Assembly: GCA_947169155.1 (NCBI GenBank) | Contig: CAMVON010000001.1 | Span: 124,001-188,000, forward strand | Length of the DNA stretch: 64,000 bases | Direction: 5' to 3' | Source of the DNA: an uncultured Clostridiaceae bacterium | GTDB taxonomy: Bacteria; Bacillota; Clostridia; TANB77; CAG-465 | Shown here: in pieces, positions 45,456-54,198 of the stretch | Numbering within the stretch: the first letter of the stretch is position 1 | Layout: every line of letters starts with the position of its first letter | The notes under the pieces: generated by a model | What the model was told of the DNA's origin: nothing | The model's input: the letters and a program-made list of their open reading frames with translations, nothing else | The model's database searches: none | Translations under genes and position numbers: made by a program

Positions 45456-46592
45456 TTGAAAAAAATAACGTTTTTAATGCTACATTTAAATTATGGCGGA
45501 CTTGAAAAACAAACAATTACACTTGTAAATGAACTAGCAAAAACAGGAAATTATGACATCACAATTATTTCTGTTTATGATATGCTTCATGGTAAATCTT
45601 TTTATGATATAGATAGTAGTGTAAAAGTTGAATTTTTAAGTAATTTTGGACCACATCATAAAGAGTTTTATTCTTCAATAAAACATTTTAATATACCAAA
45701 GTTTATTAAAGAAGCTATAGTTATGATTAAATGTGGTATATATAAATCTAAAGTATTAAAGAAGAAAATTAAAGAATTAGATACAGATGTTATTATTTCA
45801 TCTCGTATTGAATTTTCTAAATTAATTGATAGAAGAGATACTTTAAATATATCTCAAGAACACTCATATATAACTACTTCAAAATATATTAGTAAAGTAA
45901 AAAAATGCTTTAAAAATATTGATTCTATAGTAGTTATGACTAAAAAAGCAAAAGAAGATTATGAAAAATGGTTAAAAGACTCTAATTCTCAAGCTAAAGT
46001 ATATAACATTTCTAATATGATTGAAAAAGTAATTGATGGTGTTAATGCAAATTATGATAATAATACTATTATTAGTGTAGGAAGACTAGAAAAAGTTAAA
46101 GACTTTCCAACACTTCTTGAGGTTTTTAAAAGAGTTCATGATGCCCATGAAGAATTAGAACTAAAAATTGTTGGAGAAGGTTCTCAAAGAGAGGTATTAG
46201 AAAATAAAATTAAGGAGCTAGATCTTGAGGGATCTGTTACTATTACTGGAAGAATACCTACAGATATGGTAAAAAGAGAACTTGAAAAAGCTAAAATATT
46301 TGTTTTGACTTCAATTTGTGAGAGCTTTTCGTTAGTTTTATGCGAAGCTATGGAACAAGGACTTCCATCACTTTCTTTTGATATAGATGTTGGACCAAAA
46401 GAAATAATCAAAGATGGATATAATGGATTTTTGATAGAAAATAGAAATAAAGATAAAATGGCTCAAAAGATTATTGAACTTGTTGAAAATAGAGAGCTAT
46501 GGAATGAAATTTCAGCTAATGCGCTTGAGGATGTTTCTAAGTATTATAGTGAAAATGTTGCTCATGGCTGGATAGATATTATAGAAAAATAA
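45456..46592 (+). CDS. GT4 family glycosyltransferase
   Basis: 378 aa, TTG start at 45456 with GGAGG 6 nt upstream. GT-B fold: LMLHLNYGGLEKQTITLVNEL at the N-terminus, SVGRLEKVKDFPTLLEVF, IVGEGSQREVLENKI, ITGRIPTDMV, and the intact E-x7-E loop CESFSLVLCEAMEQG. Close in style to GT4 enzymes of capsular and teichuronic-type clusters. Separated from the main operon by a terminator and its own consensus promoter, so it may be expressed at a different level; the deacetylase follows after 14 bp. Confidence 0.92.
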   Translation: MKKITFLMLHLNYGGLEKQTITLVNELAKTGNYDITIISVYDMLHGKSFYDIDSSVKVEFLSNFGPHHKEFYSSIKHFNIPKFIKEAIVMIKCGIYKSKVLKKKIKELDTDVIISSRIEFSKLIDRRDTLNISQEHSYITTSKYISKVKKCFKNIDSIVVMTKKAKEDYEKWLKDSNSQAKVYNISNMIEKVIDGVNANYDNNTIISVGRLEKVKDFPTLLEVFKRVHDAHEELELKIVGEGSQREVLENKIKELDLEGSVTITGRIPTDMVKRELEKAKIFVLTSICESFSLVLCEAMEQGLPSLSFDIDVGPKEIIKDGYNGFLIENRNKDKMAQKIIELVENRELWNEISANALEDVSKYYSENVAHGWIDIIEK

Positions 46593-46606
46593 AGTTGGAG
46601 GATTTT

Positions 46607-47482
46607 ATGAAAAAGAATAAAGGAAATATATTAACTATTGTTATAGGTTTAATTGTAGTAATTGCATTATGTGTTGGTGGCTTTTTTGTAATAAAGCACT
46701 TTACTGGAATTCATGTAACACTTAATTCAGATATGAAGTTTGAAATAACTTTTGATACAAAATCTAATGTTAAAGCAGATGAAACACCAGTTCCTGAAAA
46801 CTGGAGTGCATCTGTCCCTATATTTATGTATCACTTTATACTAGATGATTATGGTCCATATCCAGATACAGAGAACTTTTTAAAACCAGAAACATTAGAT
46901 GAACAATTAAAGTATATTAGTGAAAATGGATATCAAACAGTATTTATGAATGAGTTTGATAAATTATATAAATATGAAAAACCAGTTTGTCTTACTTTTG
47001 ATGATTGTTTTGTTTATTTTTATAACAACGCATTCCCATTACTAAAAAAATATAATCAAAAGGCAACTATATATGTAATAACAGATTATATTAATGGAGA
47101 AAATTATCTAACTGAAGAGCAAATAAAAGAAATGGATGAAAGTGGACTTGTAGAAATTGCTTCTCATACTTGTTCACATCAATATTTAAATGAAATGACT
47201 AGAGAAGAACAACTTCATGAATTAAAAGATTCTAAAGAAAGACTAGAACAAATAGTAGGTCATGAAATAACTAATGTTGCATATCCTACAGGTTATAATA
47301 ACGATACAACTGTTGAAATTTGTAATGAGTATTATGAATTTGGTGTTGAGATGCTTGGTGGAACATATAATTCACTTATTCATACAGATAAGTATAGAAT
47401 TCCAAGAATATATGCAAATAGAACAATGCCACTTGGAACATATATTTCTTATCTAGAGCAAGCAAGAGTTAGAATAAATTAG
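46607..47482 (+). CDS. Membrane-anchored polysaccharide deacetylase
   Basis: 291 aa from the ATG at 46607 (GGAGG upstream; the in-frame TTG at 46595 is part of the SD). One N-terminal helix (about 8-29) anchors it facing outward. NodB-type catalytic domain: VPIFMYHFI, catalytic-base motif CLTFDD, metal His pair in SHTCSHQYL, and AYPTGYNND in place of the usual YPYG. It removes N- or O-acetyl groups from an extracellular glycan, plausibly the polymer made by the neighbouring operon or peptidoglycan. Confidence 0.92.
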   Translation: MKKNKGNILTIVIGLIVVIALCVGGFFVIKHFTGIHVTLNSDMKFEITFDTKSNVKADETPVPENWSASVPIFMYHFILDDYGPYPDTENFLKPETLDEQLKYISENGYQTVFMNEFDKLYKYEKPVCLTFDDCFVYFYNNAFPLLKKYNQKATIYVITDYINGENYLTEEQIKEMDESGLVEIASHTCSHQYLNEMTREEQLHELKDSKERLEQIVGHEITNVAYPTGYNNDTTVEICNEYYEFGVEMLGGTYNSLIHTDKYRIPRIYANRTMPLGTYISYLEQARVRIN

Positions 47483-47490
47483 TTTATTTC

Positions 47491-47519
47491 TTGAATTTAT
47501 CACAAAATTATTATATAAT
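47491..47519 (+). promoter_or_regulatory. SigA-type promoter of galE
   Basis: TTGAAT (47491-47496), 17-bp spacer, exact TATAAT (47514-47519). Confidence 0.78.
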
Positions 47520-47577
47520 GTTCACGCTATAGAAATATTATTTATGTGTAAAACAAATACAAAAGGGAGGAATATTT

Positions 47578-48588
47578 ATGTCTAAAATATTAGTAACAGG
47601 AGGAGCAGGCTATATTGGAACACATACATGTGTTGAATTATTAAATAAAGGAGAAGAAATTGTTGTATTAGATAACTTTTCTAACAGCAATCCATCAGCA
47701 ATTGAAGCTGTTGAAAAAATTACAGGTAAAACTGTAAAAGTTTATGAAGGTAATATGATTGATAGAGAAATTCTTGAAAAAATATTTACAGAAAACGATA
47801 TTGATGCTGTAATAGATTTTGCTGCATATAAAGCTGTAGGAGAATCTGTTCAAAAACCAGTTGAATATTATACTAATAATGTTTCAACAGTTTTAGTGCT
47901 ACTTGATGAAATGAAAAAACATAATGTTAAAACATTAGTATTTTCTTCATCTGCAACAGTTTATGGAGATCCAGAAAGAATTCCAATTACTGAAGATTGT
48001 AGAGTAGGTGGAACTACAAATCCATATGGTACTTCAAAACTAATGGTTGAGCAAATATTACAAGATTTATATAAATCAGATAATGAATGGAATATTGCAA
48101 TTTTAAGATACTTTAATCCTGTAGGAGCACATGAAAGTGGTTTAATTGGAGAAGATCCAAAAGGAATTCCTGCAAATTTAATGCCATTTATATCTAAAGT
48201 TGCTGCTGGCAAATTACCACAACTTTCTGTATTTGGTAACGATTATGATACAAAAGATGGAACAGGTGTAAGAGACTATATTCATGTAGTAGATCTTGCA
48301 TGTGGACATATTAATGCATTAGATAAACTAAAAAAAGATGGAAAAGGTATGCATATTTATAACCTTGGAACAGGTGTAGGATATAGTGTACTTGATATGA
48401 TAAAAGCGTTTGAAAAAGCAAATAATATCAAAGTTCCATATAAAATAGTAGAAAGACGTCCAGGAGATATAGCAACTTGCTATTCAGACCCTACAAAAGC
48501 AAGAGAGGAAATAGGATTTGTTGCAAAAAAATCTCTTGAAGACATGTGTAGAGATGCTTGGAACTATGAACACAATAAAATAGGATAA
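47578..48588 (+). CDS. galE: UDP-glucose 4-epimerase
   Basis: Interconverts UDP-Glc and UDP-Gal (some homologues also the N-acetyl forms), supplying donor sugar to the glycosyltransferases upstream. 336 aa, extended SDR fold. NAD loop [28 protein letters not shown] with catalytic Ser, YGTSK catalytic Tyr/Lys, RYFNPVGAH, and [10 protein letters not shown], all standard for GalE. GGGAGG SD; own promoter and terminator. Confidence 0.96.
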   Translation: MSKILVTGGAGYIGTHTCVELLNKGEEIVVLDNFSNSNPSAIEAVEKITGKTVKVYEGNMIDREILEKIFTENDIDAVIDFAAYKAVGESVQKPVEYYTNNVSTVLVLLDEMKKHNVKTLVFSSSATVYGDPERIPITEDCRVGGTTNPYGTSKLMVEQILQDLYKSDNEWNIAILRYFNPVGAHESGLIGEDPKGIPANLMPFISKVAAGKLPQLSVFGNDYDTKDGTGVRDYIHVVDLACGHINALDKLKKDGKGMHIYNLGTGVGYSVLDMIKAFEKANNIKVPYKIVERRPGDIATCYSDPTKAREEIGFVAKKSLEDMCRDAWNYEHNKIG

Positions 48589-48614
48589 TTATAAATATTA
48601 TAATAGACATAAAA

Positions 48615-48661
48615 ATGCTTGAAGTGTTAATTATTTAGTTAACATTTCGAGCATATTTTTT
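48615..48661 (+). terminator. Terminator after galE
   Basis: Sixteen-bp stem with two G-U pairs (48615-48630 / 48639-48654), 8-nt loop, T-run. Confidence 0.88.
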
Positions 48662-48722
48662 TGAGAAAATTACAAAAATATTAAAAATATTATGTAAATT
48701 AAAAGAAATGAATATATATTTA

Positions 48723-48751
48723 TTGACTTTGTTTTTTTTATATATTATAAT
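48723..48751 (+). promoter_or_regulatory. SigA-type promoter of the 43-aa/576-aa operon
   Basis: TTGACT (48723-48728), 17-bp T-rich spacer, exact TATAAT (48746-48751). One of the strongest promoters in the window by consensus. Confidence 0.85.
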
Positions 48752-48785
48752 TTAAGTATAAGAGGTTTTAGAGGGGGTTTTTCAT

Positions 48786-48917
48786 ATGACAATGGAAGAA
48801 ATTAGAGAAAAATTTGATTCTCTTGAAACAAGTGTTAATGAAATTAAAGAAGAAATAGAAAAAGATGCTCATTTAGATTTTATAAATTCACTAAAACAAT
48901 ATGTGAATAAGTATTAA
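48786..48917 (+). CDS. Small helical protein (43 aa)
   Basis: Short ORF with good signals: GAGGGGG about 9 nt before the ATG and the consensus promoter upstream. The sequence MTMEEIREKFDSLETSVNEI continues with KEEIEKDAHLDFINSLKQYV. It is strongly amphipathic and should form a helical hairpin or coiled coil. There is no membrane segment and no known family. It ends 16 bp before the 576-aa gene, whose SD (AAGGAGG) follows its stop at once, so the two are one transcript and may interact. Confidence 0.72.
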   Translation: MTMEEIREKFDSLETSVNEIKEEIEKDAHLDFINSLKQYVNKY

Positions 48918-48933
48918 TAAGGAGGTATAGGAA

Positions 48934-50664
48934 ATGGAAGAAAACGAAGTTCAAACAAACGAAACAGTTGAAACAACTTCAACAACTAGTGAAAGATCAC
49001 AAGTAGGTCAACAATTTGACCAAATACAAGATGATATTAATACAATAAAAGATGAAAAAGAAAAATCTATGGATAATGTACTAGATACTGCAAAAGACAA
49101 AGTTAAAGAGGCAGAAGATAAAGTACTTGAAGATTTTTTAGCTACACTAGATCCTAAAGTGGATAGTTATGACGATTTAACTGAAGAGCAAAAAGAAGAA
49201 TACGAAAAATATAAAGAAGCTCATCTTCCAGCAATGATTGATGAAGTATATGCTAATGCAAAAAATAAAGTGTTTGAAGTAAGTAAGGAAAGATTGGAAG
49301 CTTTAAATGGAAAAGAGAAAGAAGCAAAAGAATTTGAAGGAACGCTTGCTGGAGAACTTGAATCAAGAAGAAATGAACTAGCTGGTCTAGATCCAGAAAA
49401 AGATAAAGAAAGAATTGCTGAGCTTGAATCTGAAATTGCAGAAATCGAAGAAATTCAAGGAAGTTTTGATGAAAAAATTTATGGAACAATCAATAAAGCT
49501 AAAGATTACCAAAAAGTAATAAATAATAATGCTATTGAAAGTCTTTCTGAAACATTTAAGCCATATCCACAAATAAATGTAAAAGAAGATCCGGATTTAC
49601 AAAAAATAAATAAAGAGATTGGTCAAAAAGACGGACAAGAGAAAACTGGTGATGAAGAAGAGCCATCTAAAGATGGAAAAGATGAAGAAAATAAAGATGA
49701 GCAAGAAAAAACTGAAGAAGAAAAGGCTAAAGATGAAAAACAAGGACAAGCAAAAGGTGGACAAATAGATCCTGCAGTTCTTGCAAATGCTGTTAAAGCT
49801 GCTCAAGCTGCTGGAACTCAAGCTGCTGCACCTGCTGCTGAAGAAGTTGAAGAAGTAGAACAAGAAGCTCCTTCTCTTTCAAGTATGCTTGGAATAGATT
49901 CTAATAATGCATTAAATTTTGATTCTTCTTGGGCATTACTTGCAAACTTTACATCTAAAGATATAAATGATTTTCAAAGACTTCAAATGTTAAATGATCC
50001 AGAATGTAAAAAATATATTATGAATGCAATGAAAATTGCCGGTGCGGAAAAGAATCCTTTTAAAACAAGCAAATATAGAGGAATAAGAGATCAAGTTCTT
50101 GAACTTGCTAAAGGTCCTATGATGGAAATGGCTTTAAGACAATATGGAATAGATAATCCAGATGATATTTCAAAAAGTTTTGATAAACTAAAAGCTAAAT
50201 ATGTTAAAGAAAGAAGAGCAATTGCTGATGATGATGAGAAAGCTATTGCAGAATTAGACGAAAAATATTATACAATGTATAATGTTATAGATTTCCAATT
50301 AGATTCTAATCAATTAAAAACTATTAGAACAAGATTTAAAGATTTTGTTGGAAAGTTCTCAAATACAGAAAAACGTAAAATGTTATCTGAAAAAATAGAT
50401 GCTAAGATGTTTAAACCAGCTGAGCCTGAAGCTCCATCTCAAGAAACTGAAGAACCAGAAGTTGAGCAAAGAGAAACTCGTTCATGGGAAGGAAAAAATA
50501 GAACAGAAGAAGAAATAACTCAAATGGATGTTACTGAAGCAGAAAAAGAAAATGCTCAAAAGGATAATAAAGAAGTAGAAATTACAAAAGCTCAATTAAA
50601 TGAACTTGGAGATGAAGATTTAAAAGGAGATAAAAAGAAAGACGAAGATGATTTAATTCTTTAA
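48934..50664 (+). CDS. Large acidic coiled-coil protein of unknown function (576 aa)
   Basis: Not recognised. No signal peptide or membrane helix, so cytoplasmic. Residues about 20-215 are helical and Glu/Lys-rich with heptad-like stretches. Residues about 218-305 form a low-complexity linker (EDEQEKTEEEKAKDE type, then an Ala/Gln block AVKAAQAAGTQAAAPAAEE). Residues about 310-475 look like a folded helical domain, starting SLSSMLGIDSNNALNFDSSW and including DINDFQRLQMLNDPECKKYI and MEMALRQYGIDNPDDISKSF. The tail is acidic and disordered, ending DDLIL. AAGGAGG SD; strong terminator behind. Could be a scaffold or nucleoid/cytoskeletal linker; there is no evidence to decide. Confidence 0.85.
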   Translation: MEENEVQTNETVETTSTTSERSQVGQQFDQIQDDINTIKDEKEKSMDNVLDTAKDKVKEAEDKVLEDFLATLDPKVDSYDDLTEEQKEEYEKYKEAHLPAMIDEVYANAKNKVFEVSKERLEALNGKEKEAKEFEGTLAGELESRRNELAGLDPEKDKERIAELESEIAEIEEIQGSFDEKIYGTINKAKDYQKVINNNAIESLSETFKPYPQINVKEDPDLQKINKEIGQKDGQEKTGDEEEPSKDGKDEENKDEQEKTEEEKAKDEKQGQAKGGQIDPAVLANAVKAAQAAGTQAAAPAAEEVEEVEQEAPSLSSMLGIDSNNALNFDSSWALLANFTSKDINDFQRLQMLNDPECKKYIMNAMKIAGAEKNPFKTSKYRGIRDQVLELAKGPMMEMALRQYGIDNPDDISKSFDKLKAKYVKERRAIADDDEKAIAELDEKYYTMYNVIDFQLDSNQLKTIRTRFKDFVGKFSNTEKRKMLSEKIDAKMFKPAEPEAPSQETEEPEVEQRETRSWEGKNRTEEEITQMDVTEAEKENAQKDNKEVEITKAQLNELGDEDLKGDKKKDEDDLIL

Positions 50665-50674
50665 TAAAAATATG

Positions 50675-50708
50675 GTACATACCTCTAAAAAGGTATGTAC
50701 TTTTTTTA
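50675..50708 (+). terminator. Terminator after the 576-aa gene
   Basis: Ten-bp perfect stem GTACATACCT / AGGTATGTAC (50675-50684 / 50691-50700), 6-nt loop, seven Ts. Confidence 0.93.
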
Positions 50709-50724
50709 TTCTTTTGTGATACAA

Positions 50725-50730
50725 TATAAT
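50725..50730 (+). promoter_or_regulatory. Probable -10 box of the SDR gene
   Basis: Exact TATAAT 25 nt before the ATG at 50755. The -35 position falls in the preceding T-run, so the promoter is weakly supported. Confidence 0.45.
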
Positions 50731-50754
50731 TGTTAAGAAAATGAGGGATGAAAA

Positions 50755-51492
50755 ATGAGTAAAACAGTTGTTATTACAGGAGCTGCAAAAGGAATAGGAA
50801 AAGCAATAGCTAAAACTTTTGCATATTCAGGATATAATGTATGTATAAATTATAATACTTCTGAAGAAGAAGCTAAGTCTTTATGCGAGGAGTTAGCTAA
50901 AGATGGATGTAATGTTATTATTTGTAAAGCAGATGTTACAGACAGAAAACAAGTAGATAAAATGATAGATACAGTTATTGCTTCATTTGGTAATATTGAT
51001 GTACTTGTAAATAATGCTGGAATAAGTGAATATAAGTTGTTTATAGATATAGACGAAAAAGATTTAAAAAGAATGCTAGATGTAAATATTTTGGGTACTT
51101 TTAATATGACACAATCTGTTCTAAAAAAATCTATGCTTCCTAGAAAAGATGGAACTATAATTAATATATCTTCTATATGGGGAATGGTAGGTGCATCTCT
51201 AGAAGTTGCATATTCTACATCTAAAGCAGCAATTATTGGTATGAGTAAGGCTTTAGCAAAAGAACTTGCTCCATCAAATATTACAGTAAATGTTGTTGCT
51301 CCTGGGGCTATTTCTACAGATATGCTAAAGGAACTCTCTGATGAAGATATGAAAGTACTTCAAGATGAAATACCTCTTGGAAAAATTGGTAGAGTAGAAG
51401 ATGTGGCAGCAACTGTTAAATTCTTAGCTTCATATGAAGCAAGATATATTACAGGACAAGTAATAAGCCCAAATGGTGGACTTGTGATATAA
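50755..51492 (+). CDS. Short-chain dehydrogenase/reductase (FabG-like)
   Basis: 245 aa, classical SDR. Rossmann loop VITGAAKGIGKAIAKTF, NNAGIS, catalytic Ser in NISSIWGMVGAS, and YSTSKAA (Tyr-x3-Lys), followed by NVVAPGAISTDM. The pattern matches FabG/YmfI-type NADPH reductases. Because it stands alone, outside a fatty-acid cluster, 3-oxoacyl-ACP reductase activity is possible but not proven. Start after GAGGGAT. Monocistronic. Confidence 0.9.
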   Translation: MSKTVVITGAAKGIGKAIAKTFAYSGYNVCINYNTSEEEAKSLCEELAKDGCNVIICKADVTDRKQVDKMIDTVIASFGNIDVLVNNAGISEYKLFIDIDEKDLKRMLDVNILGTFNMTQSVLKKSMLPRKDGTIINISSIWGMVGASLEVAYSTSKAAIIGMSKALAKELAPSNITVNVVAPGAISTDMLKELSDEDMKVLQDEIPLGKIGRVEDVAATVKFLASYEARYITGQVISPNGGLVI

Positions 51493-51502
51493 AATGAAAA
51501 GT

Positions 51503-51532
51503 AATGATAGGGAAACCTATCATTATTTTTTT
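51503..51532. terminator. Terminator between convergent genes
   Basis: Nine-bp perfect stem AATGATAGG / CCTATCATT (51503-51511 / 51516-51524), GAAA loop, T-rich on the plus side. T-rich sequence also follows on the minus strand, so it may serve the convergent small gene too. Confidence 0.88.
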
Positions 51533-51732
51533 GTATTCATAATTTGTTCATATTCTTTCATTTTTATTCTATATTCTAATACTTGTGTCAAATATCTATA
51601 ATATATATATTGTTGCTCATAATACATCATAGGATTATTCATTTGATCAATTGGCTGTATTTGTGTTGGATCTTGAAAATTAGTATTAGTATTAAAATTA
51701 TATGGATCAAAGAAAGGTTGAGTTTTATCCAT
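51523..51732 (-). CDS. Small Asn/Gln/Tyr-rich protein (69 aa)
   Basis: Start at the ATG at 51732: on the minus strand AGGAGG (51747-51742) lies 9 nt upstream. The in-frame GTG at 51741 touches that SD and is rejected. The N-terminal half is low-complexity, rich in Asn, Gln, Pro and Phe (FFDPYNFNTNTNFQDPTQI). The C-terminal half is an aromatic amphipathic helix (YYEQQYIYYRYLTQVLEYRI). The composition recalls small spore-coat proteins, and the gene upstream on the same strand is ylbJ-like. This is a resemblance only; no family recognised. Confidence 0.68.
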   Translation of the reverse strand: MDKTQPFFDPYNFNTNTNFQDPTQIQPIDQMNNPMMYYEQQYIYYRYLTQVLEYRIKMKEYEQIMNTKK

Positions 51733-51772
51733 TTTTTTCACCTCCTTTATGAATAATTAAAAAAATCTTGTA

Positions 51773-51858
51773 TATAATAATAGTGTAGACTTAAAGTTTA
51801 CCCCCTTCTTTAATTTATATATTGTAACTAGAATTATTTTATTCTAGTTACTTTTTTT
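51773..51858 (+). ncRNA. Candidate C-rich small RNA antisense to the ylbJ 3' end
   Basis: A TATAAT (51773-51778) is followed by about 45 nt and then a perfect 11-bp hairpin (51824-51834 / 51841-51851) with seven Ts (51852-51858). The T-run is on the plus strand, where no protein gene ends, so the terminator would serve an RNA of about 75 nt starting near 51785. Its body has an unpaired TACCCCCTTCTTT (51800-51812) able to pair with GGGGG-type SD sites. The -35 region is weak. Confidence 0.35.
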
Positions 51859-52901
51859 ATTGTTGCACTAAATAGAAAGACTAATGATACAATGATTAAA
51901 AAGATTGTTGTATCATTAATACTATTTATTATTCTAATATTTTTAATTTTTTCAGTTATATTAATGCTTGAAATATTTAAAAATGTATAAGTAAGTATGA
52001 AGGATAATGTCCCTTGTATTAGTTTGTATTTTATTATATGTGTAATTGGTATTTTTACGGTATATATGAATGAGTATATTTGAAATATTATAGATGTACC
52101 ACTAAAACCTAGTATAAAGGATATTATTGATAAAGTAATATTTTTACTTGCATTAAAATTTAGTGCGATTTTTGCTATGCCACTTGTTGCTTCAAACATT
52201 GACTCGATAATATATATTGCATTACTTGGTATATTTATTTTATTTAGTATAACTCTAATATCTTGGCTTAATACATTAAAAATAATGAGATATGCAAGTA
52301 TTTGAGATAATGTAAAATATGTAGCTTTTATTGATTGAGTTAAAATATCAAAAATATTTTTATGTAATTTTTTATCACTAATATTATCTTTACTCTTTAA
52401 ATTTGTTTTTGTTTCGTGTATAATGTCTTTGTGAAAATAATAATAAGTACAAATAAGTAGCGAAGATAAGTAATGACTTAGTGCTAAAACAAAACCTAAA
52501 TAGATATTTTCAAGTGTTGCGATACCTATTGTGCTAATAATATAAATAGGGTTAGCATTATTTGCAAAAGACATTAAAAACGTAGCATCTGAATGCGTTA
52601 TTTCTTTTTTATCATAATATTTAGAAACTGCTTTTGCTCCCATTGGATATCCGCAAAACATTCCAATTGCTGCAATATATACGATAGTATAATTCTTTTT
52701 GAAAATTCGTTTTAAGCCATTTTTTATATCTAACTCTAAAATTATATTAGTAAATAGTATAAAAAGGAATAAAGATGGCATAATGCTTTTTAGAAACATT
52801 ATTACCGTGCTTTGTATTGTTAAAAAGTTTTGCTTTTGAAATGTAAATAATATAAATAGAAAAATTATTGCAAATATGTATTTAGTTTTTGTTTTGGTCA
52901 T
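51834..52901 (-). CDS. ylbJ: YlbJ-like sporulation membrane protein (Gate domains)
   Basis: 355 aa, eight or more helices. Matches the YlbJ family (nucleoside-recognition/Gate domains) in layout. Key segments are KSIMPSLFLFILFTNIIL, GMFCGYPMGAKAVSKYYDKKEI, and FLMSFANNANPIYIISTIG, plus the second-half LGFSGTSIIFQIYSF. In Bacillus ylbJ is expressed in the mother cell under SigE and is needed for heat-resistant spores. The ATG at 52901 has no SD. The nearest purine block on that side belongs to the divergent gene on the other strand, so the mRNA may be leaderless or the start wrong. Confidence 0.82.
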   Translation of the reverse strand: MTKTKTKYIFAIIFLFILFTFQKQNFLTIQSTVIMFLKSIMPSLFLFILFTNIILELDIKNGLKRIFKKNYTIVYIAAIGMFCGYPMGAKAVSKYYDKKEITHSDATFLMSFANNANPIYIISTIGIATLENIYLGFVLALSHYLSSLLICTYYYFHKDIIHETKTNLKSKDNISDKKLHKNIFDILTQSIKATYFTLSQILAYLIIFNVLSQDIRVILNKINIPSNAIYIIESMFEATSGIAKIALNFNASKNITLSIISFILGFSGTSIIFQIYSFIYTVKIPITHIIKYKLIQGTLSFILTYTFLNISSINITEKIKNIRIINSINDTTIFLIIVSLVFLFSATIKKVTRIK

Positions 52902-52930
52902 AATAAAACATATGTTAAAGGAGAGAATTT

Positions 52931-53797
52931 ATGCGTTATTCAAAAGAATGGATAGACTATGAATTATTAGATATGGCAGATGGAGAAAAATTAGAAAAAT
53001 GGGGAAATTACATTCTAATTCGTCCAGATCCACAAATTGTATGGAAAGATAAAACTAATCCAAAGTTATGGAGACAAGCTCATGCAAGATATGTAAGAAG
53101 CAATACAGGTGGAGGACACTGGGAAAAACTTCGAGCTATGGATGATTCGTGGGCAATTAAATATAAAGATTTAACTTTTAATCTTAAACCTATGGGATTT
53201 AAACATACTGGACTATTTCCTGAACAAAGTGTTAACTGGGACTATATGATAGGAAAAATATCTAAAGAGGCAAAAAGAAGAGAAATTAAAGTTTTAAATC
53301 TATTTGCATATACAGGTGGTGCTACAGTTGCGTGCGCTTATGCAGGTGCTACAGTTGTTCATGTAGATTCTTCTCAAGGAATGGTAAATTGGGCTAAAGA
53401 AAATATTAATTCTTCTAATTTACAAGATAGGACTGTTAGATTCTTAGTAGATGATGTAATTAAATTTGTAAAAAGAGAGATTAGACGTGGTAATAAATAT
53501 GATGCAATAATAATGGATCCACCATCTTATGGTAGAGGAAAAAATGGAGAAGTATGGACTTTAGAAAAAAATATATATGAGTTGATTGAACTTTGTTCTG
53601 AGCTTTTATCTGATAATCCATTATTTATGATTATAAATACATATACAGGCGGATTTAGTGGTACTGTTATTAAAAATGCCTTAAATCACGCAATAGATAA
53701 AGAAAAGATTATTACTTTTGATGAAATCGGTCTAAGACAAAAAAATAGCGATGAGTTTTTACCTTGTGGTATGACAACTATTTGTGAATTTAACTAG
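52931..53797 (+). CDS. Class I SAM-dependent methyltransferase (RlmI/RlmK-like catalytic domain)
   Basis: 288 aa. SAM-binding motif I VLNLFAYTGGATVACAYAGA with VHVDSSQGMVNWAKEN, and catalytic motif IIMDPPSYGRG typical of 23S rRNA cytosine/guanine methyltransferases. It lacks the N-terminal PUA domain of RlmI; instead a short beta-rich segment (GNYILIRPDPQIVWKD) precedes the catalytic domain. This form is common in Bacillota and its exact target is not established. GGAGAG SD; divergent from ylbJ with only 29 bp between starts. Confidence 0.88.
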   Translation: MRYSKEWIDYELLDMADGEKLEKWGNYILIRPDPQIVWKDKTNPKLWRQAHARYVRSNTGGGHWEKLRAMDDSWAIKYKDLTFNLKPMGFKHTGLFPEQSVNWDYMIGKISKEAKRREIKVLNLFAYTGGATVACAYAGATVVHVDSSQGMVNWAKENINSSNLQDRTVRFLVDDVIKFVKREIRRGNKYDAIIMDPPSYGRGKNGEVWTLEKNIYELIELCSELLSDNPLFMIINTYTGGFSGTVIKNALNHAIDKEKIITFDEIGLRQKNSDEFLPCGMTTICEFN

Positions 53798-53827
53798 AAA
53801 AAACAAGAAATTATGTAGATTTATATA

Positions 53828-53856
53828 TTTACAAAACTTAAAAAATATTATATAAT
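53828..53856 (+). promoter_or_regulatory. SigA-type promoter of rpoZ
   Basis: TTTACA (53828-53833), 17-bp spacer, exact TATAAT (53851-53856). Confidence 0.82.
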
Positions 53857-53885
53857 ATATGTTATAGTTTGAAGGGGGAAATAAA

Positions 53886-54194
53886 ATGTTATCTAAACCA
53901 AACGTTAAAGAAATTATGCCAAGAGTAGGAAACAGATATCAATCTGTTCTTGCAATTTCTAAAAGAGCTAGAGCACTTGAAGCTCAAAGATTAAAAAAAT
54001 ATTCAGAAAATAAAGATAAAATAAAAGAAGGAAAAGAAGATTATTCAGAATATGTATTTGATGCAGTAGATAGAGCTGCAAAAGAAATTGTTGATGGAAA
54101 AGTATATATTAAAATCAATGGTCAATATTCTGTAACACCAGAATCTGAACTAGAAAAAGAAATAAGAGAAGTACAAGAAGCAAACAAGGAGTAA
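53886..54194 (+). CDS. rpoZ: RNA polymerase omega subunit
   Basis: 102 aa. Recognised by the conserved helix PRVGNRYQSVLAISKRARAL, which binds the beta-prime C-terminus. Longer than minimal omega because of a Lys/Glu-rich segment (about 42-55) and an acidic C-terminal tail. GAAGGGGG SD. In most Bacillota rpoZ follows gmk and precedes coaBC-priA; here gmk and coaBC are absent and a different nucleotide kinase separates rpoZ from priA. Confidence 0.9.
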   Translation: MLSKPNVKEIMPRVGNRYQSVLAISKRARALEAQRLKKYSENKDKIKEGKEDYSEYVFDAVDRAAKEIVDGKVYIKINGQYSVTPESELEKEIREVQEANKE

Positions 54195-54198
54195 GCCT

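Noticed and set aside
49253-49863. Overlapping minus-strand Phe/Leu-rich frames opposite the 576-aa gene
   Set aside because: Reverse complement of Glu/Lys-rich codons; no independent signals.
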